A stretch of 19,171 bases of DNA from JBDTME01 sp964583795 (GTDB taxonomy: Bacteria; Patescibacteriota; Microgenomatia; UBA1400; PJMF01). The notes below the pieces were generated by a model. That model was not told the DNA's origin and did no database searches. It worked only from the letters and a program-made list of their open reading frames with translations. The translations under genes and the position numbers were made by a program. The stretch covers positions 1 to 19,171 of the forward strand of contig CAZOWX010000029.1 in the NCBI GenBank assembly GCA_964583795.1, in the 5' to 3' direction. Within the stretch, counting starts at the first letter, position 1. The number at the start of each line of letters is the position of its first letter. Positions 1 to 6,628 of this stretch are shown here, piece by piece.

Positions 1-316
1 TCCTACTCCGCAGTCTTTCCCATTTTTTGTCTTCCTCATACAATCCCAGTGCACGCAATTCACGATTATCATGTCGCTGTGCATCTACAAAAGAGCTGAG
101 CGATTCCCATTCTTCAACGGAAAATAGCGGTCTCGATCTGTGTAACAGAACAAAGATTTGCTGAAAGGCAGAACGTTTATTTTCTTCTAAAACCAGGTTA
201 CAAATTGCTCTAATTTGCTTACGCAGAAGACCGTCGTACTGACATAACACCTTAAAATGATTAAACTGATCTGGAGGTAACTCACCTTCCATCAATGAAG
301 CTTCAAGTGTGTTCAT
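1..316 (-). CDS. Hypothetical protein, C-terminus cut by window edge
   Basis: This is a minus-strand reading frame that starts at ATG 314-316 and is open for 105 codons to the left edge, so the 3' end is missing. An in-frame TGA lies two codons before the ATG, which fixes the 5' limit of the frame. The peptide begins MNTLEASLMEGELPPDQFNH and is charged and apparently all-helical, with no membrane segment or signal peptide. I do not recognise a family. It lies 51 bp downstream of the 484-aa gene and is probably co-transcribed with the nusA-infB block. There is no strong Shine-Dalgarno sequence before the ATG. The function is unknown. Confidence 0.7.
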   Translation of the reverse strand, partial: MNTLEASLMEGELPPDQFNHFKVLCQYDGLLRKQIRAICNLVLEENKRSAFQQIFVLLHRSRPLFSVEEWESLSSFVDAQRHDNRELRALGLYEEDKKWERLRSR

Positions 317-367
317 AGATTCTCATGCTCATCTTGTAATTAGGCAGGATGACCACCATGAGTGAAA

Positions 368-1822
368 CTATTGTGTTAATCTGATTACCGGAGCTGCACC
401 TTCATCTGTTATAACACTCTCGTCTTGTTCACCATCGACATCATCTCCCAATCTCTTGCCTTTCTCTTTCCGCACATCTTCCCCTTTGAGTACTCTGCCA
501 ATCCAATTAACTAGCGCTGATAATTCTTCTTGATATCCCAAAAACCAAACATCCCACTCTGCCTTTACTCCCGAATCCTCAAACTCAAGATCTTGAAGAA
601 CAGTCATCATATTTTGGCTGATTATTAGCATGTGTTCCAGTTTTTGTTGGACGCCACCTTCTATTAGTTGTGCGATATCTTCAAGCTTGCAAAAGCTTGT
701 CACTGCTGTTTGTTGCCAACTTGTCGCTATTAACGTTACACTTTGACCATCATTAGAGGGTTCCATTCCATACAGTAACGCATGCAAACTTCTACTTAAT
801 CTAGTATTATCAGCAGCGTTCATATCCAAAAGCTTAAACAGATGTCCTTTACTATCAAGCCAATTCACCATTGCTTCATCGTAGTCATTTGCCCACAACT
901 GCAAGTTTAATGCTAAACGCTTCATCTCCATAAAAATCTGCACTGGTTGCAACTCCAAGTGTTTTGAAGTTAAACCATTTTTGGGGTCTCCAATAGCATC
1001 TAACTGAGTATGAAACTGTTGTACACTAAGCAAAATTCGACACCAGGCTTGCACTGAGTAGTTTTGACTGGATTTAAATTCAGTAGCTAGTGCCTGCCAA
1101 GAATGAGGAAAAAGCTCCAACTCGCCATCACTCCCTACAGCAAGACTTAAAGAAGTACTACCTGATACATTTGGTATGAGTAAGTGTGAGTGCTGAAGTA
1201 TTTTCGCTATAAGAAAGTTAATTAGCTGAATTGTTTTGCGATTGATAAATTGACGCACAAAATTTTGTGGGTACTGCTTCACAAAACGCAAGTAGGTTGA
1301 GATAAAGTCAGTTGAGAGCAGTGTAAACCACTCCTGAGACTCAGATAGGTAAAGTCGCGCTAAAATGCCAATTGCCTGCTCTGGATTCTCTCTTGTTTCG
1401 TTTGCTAAATGATTGAGTTCAGCGATTGATAAACCATTAATCTCCCCCACTCCTTTTAAAAACAACCCCCACTGTTCATAAAGAAATTTTTCACCAAGCA
1501 AACCAAGTACATGTTGCTCTAATTCTTTAGTAGCAGTTACAATTTGCGCAAAATCGGTTTTTTTGTCTCTTCCTACCGCCTGAAATTTGTCGATTATAGC
1601 TGCTTGTGCTTTATCACCATTCGCAGCTAAACCGGCACTATCTCTAATCTCACTAAAATGTTCGGGTGCTATGGCTGTGATGACATCTGAAACTAATTCT
1701 CTAACCAAACGCTCAACACCTTCGTCGTTCAGTTGTTCAAGCTGCCAACGAGGAATGTCATCTTCTACTAGGTCAACACTAGCTAAAAGTCCTTCAATTT
1801 GTAGCATACACCCCCTACTCAT
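368..1822 (-). CDS. Hypothetical cytoplasmic helical protein downstream of infB
   Basis: This is a 484-residue protein with no signal peptide or membrane helix. It looks almost entirely alpha-helical, with many Leu/Gln/Glu-rich stretches, and ends in an acidic tail of about 35 residues rich in Asp, Glu and Gly. I see no catalytic motif and do not recognise a family. The first ATG (1820-1822) overlaps the infB stop in the sequence ATGAGTAG, an 8-bp overlap that suggests translational coupling. A second ATG five codons on (1805-1807) follows a purine run (AGGGGG) and could be the true start. Its place behind nusA-infB hints at co-expression with the transcription/translation block, but the function cannot be read from the sequence. 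Confidence 0.8.
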   Translation of the reverse strand: MSRGCMLQIEGLLASVDLVEDDIPRWQLEQLNDEGVERLVRELVSDVITAIAPEHFSEIRDSAGLAANGDKAQAAIIDKFQAVGRDKKTDFAQIVTATKELEQHVLGLLGEKFLYEQWGLFLKGVGEINGLSIAELNHLANETRENPEQAIGILARLYLSESQEWFTLLSTDFISTYLRFVKQYPQNFVRQFINRKTIQLINFLIAKILQHSHLLIPNVSGSTSLSLAVGSDGELELFPHSWQALATEFKSSQNYSVQAWCRILLSVQQFHTQLDAIGDPKNGLTSKHLELQPVQIFMEMKRLALNLQLWANDYDEAMVNWLDSKGHLFKLLDMNAADNTRLSRSLHALLYGMEPSNDGQSVTLIATSWQQTAVTSFCKLEDIAQLIEGGVQQKLEHMLIISQNMMTVLQDLEFEDSGVKAEWDVWFLGYQEELSALVNWIGRVLKGEDVRKEKGKRLGDDVDGEQDESVITDEGAAPVIRLTQ

Positions 1823-3248
1823 CTTTTTTGATGTAGGCAGTGATCACATCTCCAGCTTGAAGATTGGAGAAACGAGTAAAAACAATTCCACATTCGTCGC
1901 CAGTTTTGACCTTTTCAATCTGATCTTTGCCATGTTGCATGGTTTTGATCTTCGGGTCGGCAACAATCACGTCGGAACGTTTGAGATGTACTAAATCAGT
2001 TTTCTTGATCTCACCTTTGGTGACTTTCACGCCAGCAATGCGCTCACCTTTCATATCAAAAATCTGCTGCACAGTGGCTTCACCAGTCACTTCTTCGTCA
2101 ATCGTTGGTTCCATTAGTTTGAGCACTTGCTTTTGTAAATTCTCTAACAGCTCGTAAATAATCTTAAACACCTTGACTCTGACAGTGTGTTCATCAGCTA
2201 GTTTTTGCACTGATTTTGGATACGAGACATTAAACCCCATGATCTGCGCGTGACTCGTTTCAGCAAGCAAAATATCATTCTCGGTAATAGCTCCAACACC
2301 ACTAGAAACCAGCAGCACTTCTTCAGTGAGTTGTTGTTCAAGAGCTTGAAGTGTCCCCACCGTATCAGATTTTAAAATCAGATTCAGTTTTTGGACGTTT
2401 TGATTGAGCAACTTCTCAAGAGAAAAATTATCTACCGAAGCTTCGCCACCAGCTGTGGTTTTTTCAACTGGAGTGCTACTAACTTTTTCCCCAACCATTG
2501 GGACTGATTCGAATCCTAAAATCACCACTGGCATTGAAGGCCCCGCTTCATTGACAGTTTTTCCTGCAGCATCGGTCATTCGTTTGACTTTGCCAGAAGC
2601 GGTTGGCGTGTAGACCATTTGGCGAGTAGTGAGTGTGCCTTGCTTGACTAAAACGGTCGCCACTGCACCGACTTTATTATCTCGAACAGATTCGATCACA
2701 ATGGCTTCGAGCGGTGCTTTTGGGTCTGAGGAGATTTCCTGCAACTCAGCCATCACTTGAATAGTTTCAAGGAGTGTGTCGACTCCTTGTCCAGATTTGA
2801 CACTAATTTCAACTGCGTCGACGTCTCCACCGTATCCAGTCACCTCGATTCCATGTTCAGTCAACTGAGCTTTGACCATCTCTGCTGATGCGGTTGGTAA
2901 ATCCATTTTGGTAATGGCGACGATGACTGGAACATTGGCTGCTTTAATATGTTGAATCGACTCAATGGTTTGCGGTTTTACCCCATCATCAGCGGCTACA
3001 ACAAGTATCACAATATCGGTAACGGCTGCTCCACGAGAGCGCATCTTGGAAAACGCTGCGTGCCCAGGAGTATCGATAAAGGTGATTTTTTTGCCTTTAT
3101 GTTCTGCTTGGTATGCACCAACGTGTTGGGTAATCCCGCCGGCTTCACCCGCTGCAACTTTGGTCTTGCGAATGTAGTCCAACAATGAGGTCTTGCCGTG
3201 ATCGACGTGCCCCATGATAGTGACGACTGGTGGACGAGGAATGGACAT
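1815..3248 (-). CDS. infB: Translation initiation factor IF-2, minimal form
   Basis: This is the GTPase that brings initiator fMet-tRNA to the 30S subunit and promotes 70S joining. All G motifs are visible: GHVDHGKT (residues 13-20), GGITQH (37-42), DTPG (59-62), TKMD (113-116, Thr in place of the usual Asn of NKxD) and SVK (149-151). Domain II follows to about 265, then the IF-2-specific domain and the fMet-tRNA-binding C-terminal domain (about 385-477). At 477 residues it is much shorter than the roughly 700-900 of typical bacterial IF-2, because the whole N-terminal region is absent. An in-frame TAG two codons before the ATG rules out an upstream extension. It follows nusA, separated by 165 bp that contain a palindromic repeat, and overlaps the next gene by 8 bp. 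No clear Shine-Dalgarno sequence is visible. Confidence 0.97.
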   Translation of the reverse strand: MSIPRPPVVTIMGHVDHGKTSLLDYIRKTKVAAGEAGGITQHVGAYQAEHKGKKITFIDTPGHAAFSKMRSRGAAVTDIVILVVAADDGVKPQTIESIQHIKAANVPVIVAITKMDLPTASAEMVKAQLTEHGIEVTGYGGDVDAVEISVKSGQGVDTLLETIQVMAELQEISSDPKAPLEAIVIESVRDNKVGAVATVLVKQGTLTTRQMVYTPTASGKVKRMTDAAGKTVNEAGPSMPVVILGFESVPMVGEKVSSTPVEKTTAGGEASVDNFSLEKLLNQNVQKLNLILKSDTVGTLQALEQQLTEEVLLVSSGVGAITENDILLAETSHAQIMGFNVSYPKSVQKLADEHTVRVKVFKIIYELLENLQKQVLKLMEPTIDEEVTGEATVQQIFDMKGERIAGVKVTKGEIKKTDLVHLKRSDVIVADPKIKTMQHGKDQIEKVKTGDECGIVFTRFSNLQAGDVITAYIKKDE

Positions 3249-3254
3249 AAATTT

Positions 3255-3289
3255 CTAATTGACCTAATTGTTCTAATTTCTAATTAACA
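3255..3289. repeat. Short AT-rich direct repeats before infB
   Basis: On the minus strand the bases just upstream of infB hold repeated units of the type AATTAG(AA), four in about 35 bases, ending roughly 7 bases before the ATG. This is low-complexity sequence with no recognised function. It replaces any Shine-Dalgarno sequence for infB. Confidence 0.5.
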
Positions 3290-3322
3290 ACTCCAAGGTT
3301 GGGCTCAATACTTTTTGATCTA

Positions 3323-3395
3323 AGAGTCAGATCCTCGATCTTGAAGGCCTCATCCCGCAGTGCGGGACCGGGTTCATTCATCGGGTCAAGGATGA
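3323..3395 (-). repeat. Palindromic intergenic repeat, copy A (nusA-infB gap)
   Basis: Read on the minus strand, it begins TCATCCTTGA and ends GGATCTGACTCT, around the GC-rich palindrome TCCCGCACTGCGGGA. The flanks match the element at 8740-8837 (TCATCCTTGAACC and GAGGACCTGACTCT), although the central palindromes differ. The same 15-base core recurs at 8998-9012. It lies wholly between genes, so it probably appears in the nusA-infB transcript as a hairpin. No T-run follows, so it does not look like a terminator. Confidence 0.65.
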
Positions 3396-3413
3396 TAAAC
3401 GTTGATCAATTCC

Positions 3414-4682
3414 TCAAGCTGCTTTCGCTTTCTCTTCTTCTCGCTCTGCTAACTGTGCTTCATAGGTATCAACAGCATCGGAGAGTAGCTTTTTCTGTTC
3501 GTCAGTCATCTGGTCAAACTCCATCCATTTTTCTCTGCGATAGCGCAAGTCTTCAAGGGTTGTAAGACGATTCTGAACCAAAATAGCGCGCAACTCAGAT
3601 GAAAGATCAGCAATTTGTTGATCAATTTCATACTCTTCTTCACCGGTCACTTTGACTTTTTCTTCACCGGAAGCAGACTTAATCGAGATCTTATATCCGG
3701 TTAACTTGGCGGCCAAACGCACATTCTGACCTCCACGACCAATAGCGAGTGACAGCTGATCATCAGGTGCGGTTACTACTGCAGTTTTGTTGGCTTCGTT
3801 CCAACTAATTGACAAACTCTCTGCTGGTGCAAGCGCTGCAGCCAAGTACTGTTTCATGTCTTCAGAATACGGGATGATATCCACTTTCTCGTTGTTCAGC
3901 TCTTTGATGACCTCTTGAACGCGAACACCTTTTTGCCCCACACAGGCTCCAACAGGATCAACCCCCGATTGGTCAGTGTACACAGCGATTTTGGAACGAA
4001 CACCTGCCTCACGTGCAACAGCTTTGATCTTGACTACGTCTGAAGCAACTTCTGGCACTTCTCGCTCAAATAACTTGGAAACGAGCTGTTTGTCACTGCG
4101 AGAAACAATGATTGCTTGGCCTTTGTAGGTTTCACGAATGTCTTTGAGAAATACCGTAACACGACTATTCATCCGGTAAAACTCCCCGCGCATCTGCTCT
4201 TCTGGAGGCATGATGCCTTGACCGCGTCCCACGTCAATGATCACGTTTTTGCCATCCATACGAAGCACCATTCCAGAGACAATTTCGCCAAGACGATCTG
4301 CGTAGTCCTGAATGATTGAGTCTTTTTCGGCTTCTCGAATTTTTTGCAAAATAACCTGTTTAGCAGTCTGAGCAGCAATGCGACCAAATCCTGGAGGAGT
4401 CACATCTTTGGGCTCAGCACTCTCACTTTCCATGTAAAAAATCTTTGATTCACCAGTATTTCCATCAACTTTAGCCGTGTGTTTGGGGTAAAGCTCGTTC
4501 CCCTCTTCGTCACGCTCAACTACCACGTTTTGATCTTTACGATAGGCAGCTACTAAAGCCTCTTCTATTGAGCGAACAATGCGCTCGGGATCGATTTTGC
4601 GCTCTTTGGCAATCTGGCTGATTGCCGCAGCAAACTCGGTGCGAACCATTTGTTGTTGGATTTGTTTGACTTTTCTTGGCAT
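3414..4682 (-). CDS. nusA: Transcription termination/antitermination factor NusA
   Basis: NusA binds RNA polymerase and nascent RNA and controls pausing, termination and antitermination. The order is an N-terminal RNAP-binding domain (about 15-125), an S1 domain (about 132-200, starting GEIVSGMV), KH1 (about 228-280, with GACVGQKGVRVQEV) and KH2 (about 300-345, with AIGRGGQNVRLAAKLTG). A C-terminal helical stretch (about 350-422) ends in an acidic and Ala/Glu/Lys-rich tail. The length of 422 is close to short NusA proteins that lack the E. coli C-terminal AR repeats. It is first in the nusA-infB order, but ylxR and rbfA are absent between or after them. The ATG has no Shine-Dalgarno sequence; the leader holds a 14-base direct repeat and a small hairpin. 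A strong terminator at 4821-4844 isolates it from the gene upstream. Confidence 0.97.
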   Translation of the reverse strand: MPRKVKQIQQQMVRTEFAAAISQIAKERKIDPERIVRSIEEALVAAYRKDQNVVVERDEEGNELYPKHTAKVDGNTGESKIFYMESESAEPKDVTPPGFGRIAAQTAKQVILQKIREAEKDSIIQDYADRLGEIVSGMVLRMDGKNVIIDVGRGQGIMPPEEQMRGEFYRMNSRVTVFLKDIRETYKGQAIIVSRSDKQLVSKLFEREVPEVASDVVKIKAVAREAGVRSKIAVYTDQSGVDPVGACVGQKGVRVQEVIKELNNEKVDIIPYSEDMKQYLAAALAPAESLSISWNEANKTAVVTAPDDQLSLAIGRGGQNVRLAAKLTGYKISIKSASGEEKVKVTGEEEYEIDQQIADLSSELRAILVQNRLTTLEDLRYRREKWMEFDQMTDEQKKLLSDAVDTYEAQLAEREEEKAKAA

Positions 4683-4687
4683 AGTGA

Positions 4688-4719
4688 TTGGGTATTGGTT
4701 ATTAGGTATTGGTTATTGG
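4688..4719. repeat. Tandem 14-base direct repeat before nusA
   Basis: Two adjacent copies of GGTATTGGTTATT(A/G) lie on the plus strand directly upstream of the nusA start. They look like simple-sequence intergenic repeats. No function can be assigned. Confidence 0.6.
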
Positions 4720-4750
4720 AACGAATCTTGTCGAATACAAACACATGGTT

Positions 4751-4766
4751 CCCAGGTTATCCTGGG
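4751..4766. other. Small perfect hairpin in the nusA leader
   Basis: CCCAGG-TTAT-CCTGGG is a perfect 6-bp stem with a 4-base loop, 69 bases upstream of the nusA ATG. On the minus strand it is not followed by a T-run, so it is not an obvious terminator. It may be an RNA stem in the nusA leader or a protein-binding dyad. Confidence 0.4.
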
Positions 4767-4820
4767 TAATTGTACACCCATTCGCTTCTATTCGTTGACA
4801 TTCGTTTTTATTAGTTGATC

Positions 4821-4844
4821 AAAAAAAAGATGGGTCACCCCACC
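4821..4844 (-). terminator. Rho-independent terminator between the 122-aa gene and nusA
   Basis: Read on the minus strand this is GGTGGG-GTGA-CCCATC followed by eight T. The stem has 6 bp (one G-U pair) closed by a GNRA-type GUGA tetraloop, and the U-run is uninterrupted. It lies about 100 bases after the stop of the small membrane-protein gene and about 140 bases before the nusA start, so it ends the upstream transcript and means nusA needs its own promoter. Confidence 0.8.
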
Positions 4845-4940
4845 TTCTTCACCATCCAGAGGTATTGTAGCAAAAAATGCAGTACTAATCAAGAGATTCA
4901 CTTTCCTCTCAAGGTACAAAAGTGACACTGTAACGCTCTG

Positions 4941-5309
4941 CTATTGGGGTTCTCCAGACGGAGCAAACTGCGGAAACTTTGCATCACACTCTTTCTGAAG
5001 GTCTGCACTCAAGGCTGAAAGTTCATCTTGAGTGGCATTGGGATTACTTTGGGCATACTCATTAATGTTTTCAACAGCATCGAGCAAACAACTCGTTGCC
5101 GCTTTGCGCTGATCAAGCACTTGTTCAACTTGTTGGTTGGTCTGCTTCATCCCAACATCTTGCTCGGTTACTTGAACAAATATCCCTTTACTTGAGTAAA
5201 GAAACACAATAAGGCCAGCGATAACAATCACACTTGCGATAGCAGCTGCATACAGTACGGGTGATGCCTTTTTTGATGGTGTTTGAGGAAGTTGAGTGAC
5301 TTCTTGCAT
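4941..5309 (-). CDS. Small single-pass membrane protein, unknown function
   Basis: This is a 122-residue protein with a short cytoplasmic N-terminus (about 18 residues), one hydrophobic helix (about residues 18-40: YAAAIASVIVIAGLIVFLY) and a Gln/Asp/Glu-rich, probably helical extracytoplasmic domain with two cysteines. I chose ATG 5307-5309; a GTG two codons upstream (5313-5315) is also possible. The architecture resembles small N-anchored envelope proteins, but I do not recognise a family. It lies downstream of the J-domain gene, separated by 214 bp with two palindromic elements, and is closed by the terminator at 4821-4844. The function is unknown. Confidence 0.75.
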   Translation of the reverse strand: MQEVTQLPQTPSKKASPVLYAAAIASVIVIAGLIVFLYSSKGIFVQVTEQDVGMKQTNQQVEQVLDQRKAATSCLLDAVENINEYAQSNPNATQDELSALSADLQKECDAKFPQFAPSGEPQ

Positions 5310-5419
5310 AGCCACATCGTAATCAAAAAACCAGAGGAATGCAAGGGAGGTGTTGGCTGAAATTAAAAATGTAATTTTTCTCTATTCACTCAACTTTCGA
5401 TCAAGTACTCTGACCTTAG

Positions 5420-5446
5420 ATCCCGATCCGCCCAGGGCGGACGGGA
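5420..5446. repeat. GC-rich palindromic element with CCGCCCAGGGCGG core
   Basis: The element is ATCCCG-A-TCCGCCC / AGGGCGGA-CGGGAT, with stems of about 12 bp around the centre. Its core is the reverse complement of the core in the 8740-8837 element, and a GTCATCC end is also shared. No T-run follows on either strand. It lies between the J-domain gene and the 122-aa gene. Confidence 0.6.
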
Positions 5447-5480
5447 TGACGATCGCTTCCTGCTCACTAAGCCCTAAGCT

Positions 5481-5513
5481 CTACGGTGTCCGCCGTAGCG
5501 AAGCGCGAAGGAG
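5481..5513. repeat. GCTACGGCGGACAC repeat with CTACGG hairpin
   Basis: The plus strand shows CTACGG-tgtccg-CCGTAG (5481-5498). Read on the minus strand, the block CTTCGC..CGCTACGGCGGACAC matches CTTCGC..AGCTACGGCGGAACAC at 6487-6513. The two copies flank the J-domain gene in opposite orientations, both outside coding sequence. Confidence 0.5.
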
Positions 5514-5523
5514 GAAGGCCTAA

Positions 5524-6393
5524 TTATCCCGCTTGCTCAAACTGTTTGAGCAACTCTCGTTGTCGTCCATTGACGTGCTCAGGAATTTTCACCTTGAGTC
5601 GAATGTACAGATCGCCTTTACCACTTCCCCGCAAATGGGGAACTCCTTCACCACGAAGTCTTACTAAAGTCCCGCTTTGAGTTCCTTGTTTCACTTTCAT
5701 GGTAATCGCTTTATCAATCCCATCTACCTTAATCTCTCCGCCCACAATTGCAGTTACCAATGGTACTTCTTCTTCGATGATCAGATCATCGCCTTCTCGA
5801 GAAAAACGCTTATCTGGTTTGACATCAAGTACGACTTCAAAATCATCAAAGGCAATGCGTACACCATCGTGAGCTCCAGCCGGAACCTTTATCTTGCGTT
5901 CTTTTCCTTGAATCACTACTGTCTTTTGAGTTCCTTTTACCGCTTCCATAAACTCAATACGAAGTGAGTAGCGCTGCTTTCGTTGTCGAGAAAATCCGCC
6001 CATGCCTCCACCAAAAAATTGCTCAAAAATGTCAAACGGATCACCAAACCCACCAGCTCCACCAAAACCCTCAAACGGGTTTCCGCCAGAGCTAGAGTAC
6101 GACCACTGGAACGGACCCGTGCGAAAACCGCCTGAAAACGGATTGCCACCACCACCACCATTTTCAAATGCACTATGCCCAAACTGATCGTAGGTCTGAC
6201 GCTTTTGTTTATCGGAAAGGACTTGATAGGCTTCGTTAATTTCTTTGAACTTTTTCTCAGCTTCTTCCTTATTATCGGCGTTTTTGTCAGGGTGCCACTG
6301 TAAAGCCAGCTTGCGGTAAGCCGATTTTATATCAGCTTCGGAGGCTGATTTGCTGATGCCCAAGACTTCGTAGTAATCGCGTTTGGTAGACAT
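5524..6393 (-). CDS. J-domain co-chaperone, DnaJ type II / CbpA-like
   Basis: This is an Hsp40 partner that stimulates the DnaK ATPase and delivers unfolded client proteins in the cytoplasm. The J domain spans residues 5-70 with the essential HPD at 34-36. A Gly/Phe-rich linker (about 75-135, with GGGGG and repeated GGFG-type units) follows, then two beta-rich substrate-binding domains (about 140-289, with KVPAGAHDG and GGEIKV). The CxxCxGxG zinc-finger repeats of classical DnaJ are absent and the length (289) fits the CbpA/type II class, so I leave the symbol empty. An inverted repeat with CIRCE geometry at 6546-6572 lies about 150 bases upstream and contains -10-like boxes in this orientation, which suggests heat-shock control by HrcA. 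It is transcribed away from the plus-strand gene at 6629. Confidence 0.95.
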   Translation of the reverse strand: MSTKRDYYEVLGISKSASEADIKSAYRKLALQWHPDKNADNKEEAEKKFKEINEAYQVLSDKQKRQTYDQFGHSAFENGGGGGNPFSGGFRTGPFQWSYSSSGGNPFEGFGGAGGFGDPFDIFEQFFGGGMGGFSRQRKQRYSLRIEFMEAVKGTQKTVVIQGKERKIKVPAGAHDGVRIAFDDFEVVLDVKPDKRFSREGDDLIIEEEVPLVTAIVGGEIKVDGIDKAITMKVKQGTQSGTLVRLRGEGVPHLRGSGKGDLYIRLKVKIPEHVNGRQRELLKQFEQAG

Positions 6394-6486
6394 ACGTTCC
6401 GGTTGTTATGTTGTTATGTGGTTGGTTGTTGATTGAACACAGATGGTAATTAATTTCCGGCAATACTGGACCATATGTGGTTCCCC

Positions 6487-6513
6487 CTTCGCTAAAAAGC
6501 TACGGCGGAACAC
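6487..6513 (+). repeat. CTTCGC-GCTACGGCGGAACAC repeat, second copy
   Basis: This matches the element at 5486-5512 read on the other strand, apart from a variable 4-5-base middle and one extra A. It lies in the leader between the CIRCE-like site and the J-domain gene. Confidence 0.45.
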
Positions 6514-6518
6514 AGTGA

Positions 6519-6542
6519 GTTGTTGGCAATTCCCCCAACAAC
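6519..6542. other. 8-bp stem-loop next to CIRCE-like site
   Basis: GTTGTTGG-caattccc-CCAACAAC is a perfect 8-bp stem with an 8-base loop. It abuts the 6543-6575 inverted repeat. In a transcript of the J-domain gene it would lie at the very 5' end, where it could stabilise the mRNA or affect initiation. Confidence 0.5.
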
Positions 6543-6545
6543 GAA

Positions 6546-6572
6546 TTAGCAGTATAACATATTATATGCTAA
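6546..6572. promoter_or_regulatory. CIRCE-like HrcA operator overlapping a probable dnaJ-family promoter
   Basis: TTAGCAGTA-N9-ATATGCTAA is 27 bases long with the same 9-9-9 layout as the CIRCE consensus TTAGCACTC-N9-GAGTGCTAA; the six outer bases on each side match exactly and the inner triplets are degenerate. The symmetry extends outward to GAATTAGCA/TGCTAATTC. On the minus strand the dyad contains TATAAT (6561-6566) and TGTTATACT (6551-6559), either of which could be a -10 box for the J-domain gene. HrcA binding here is an inference from the match and from the adjacent chaperone gene; hrcA itself is not in the window. Confidence 0.6.
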
Positions 6573-6611
6573 TTCAACAACTATATTCATGCTGAAATGC
6601 GACAAAAAAGC

Positions 6612-6620
6612 TGTTATGAT
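6612..6620 (+). promoter_or_regulatory. Extended -10 promoter giving a leaderless transcript
   Basis: TGTTATGAT (extended -10, hexamer 6615-6620) is followed by 8 bases and then the ATG at 6629. A start site 7-8 bases after the hexamer would coincide with the start codon. No convincing -35 box is seen. Confidence 0.55.
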
Positions 6621-6628
6621 ACTTGCCA

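Noticed and set aside
1587..1994. 135-codon plus-strand frame
   Set aside because: It lies antisense across the infB end and the 484-aa gene start; the peptide is Ser/Cys-rich and looks like a shadow of real coding on the other strand.
2505..2520. GATTCGAATCC, resembling a tRNA T-loop
   Set aside because: It lies within the infB coding region, with no acceptor stem or anticodon arm around it.
4795..4800. TTGACA (perfect -35 box) on the plus strand
   Set aside because: There is no -10 box at the right distance and no plus-strand gene downstream; the region is the nusA leader on the opposite strand.
4864..4872. TGCTACAAT extended -10 box on the minus strand upstream of nusA
   Set aside because: The strong terminator at 4821-4844 lies only about 20 bases downstream, so it could not drive nusA and would make only a tiny RNA.
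5420..5446. Possible terminator after the J-domain gene
   Set aside because: The stem is strong but no T-run follows on the minus strand, and its core matches the repeat family instead.
5937..6182. 81-codon minus-strand frame inside the J-domain gene
   Set aside because: It is an out-of-frame reading of the Gly/Phe-rich linker; low-complexity GC-rich sequence leaves alternative frames open.
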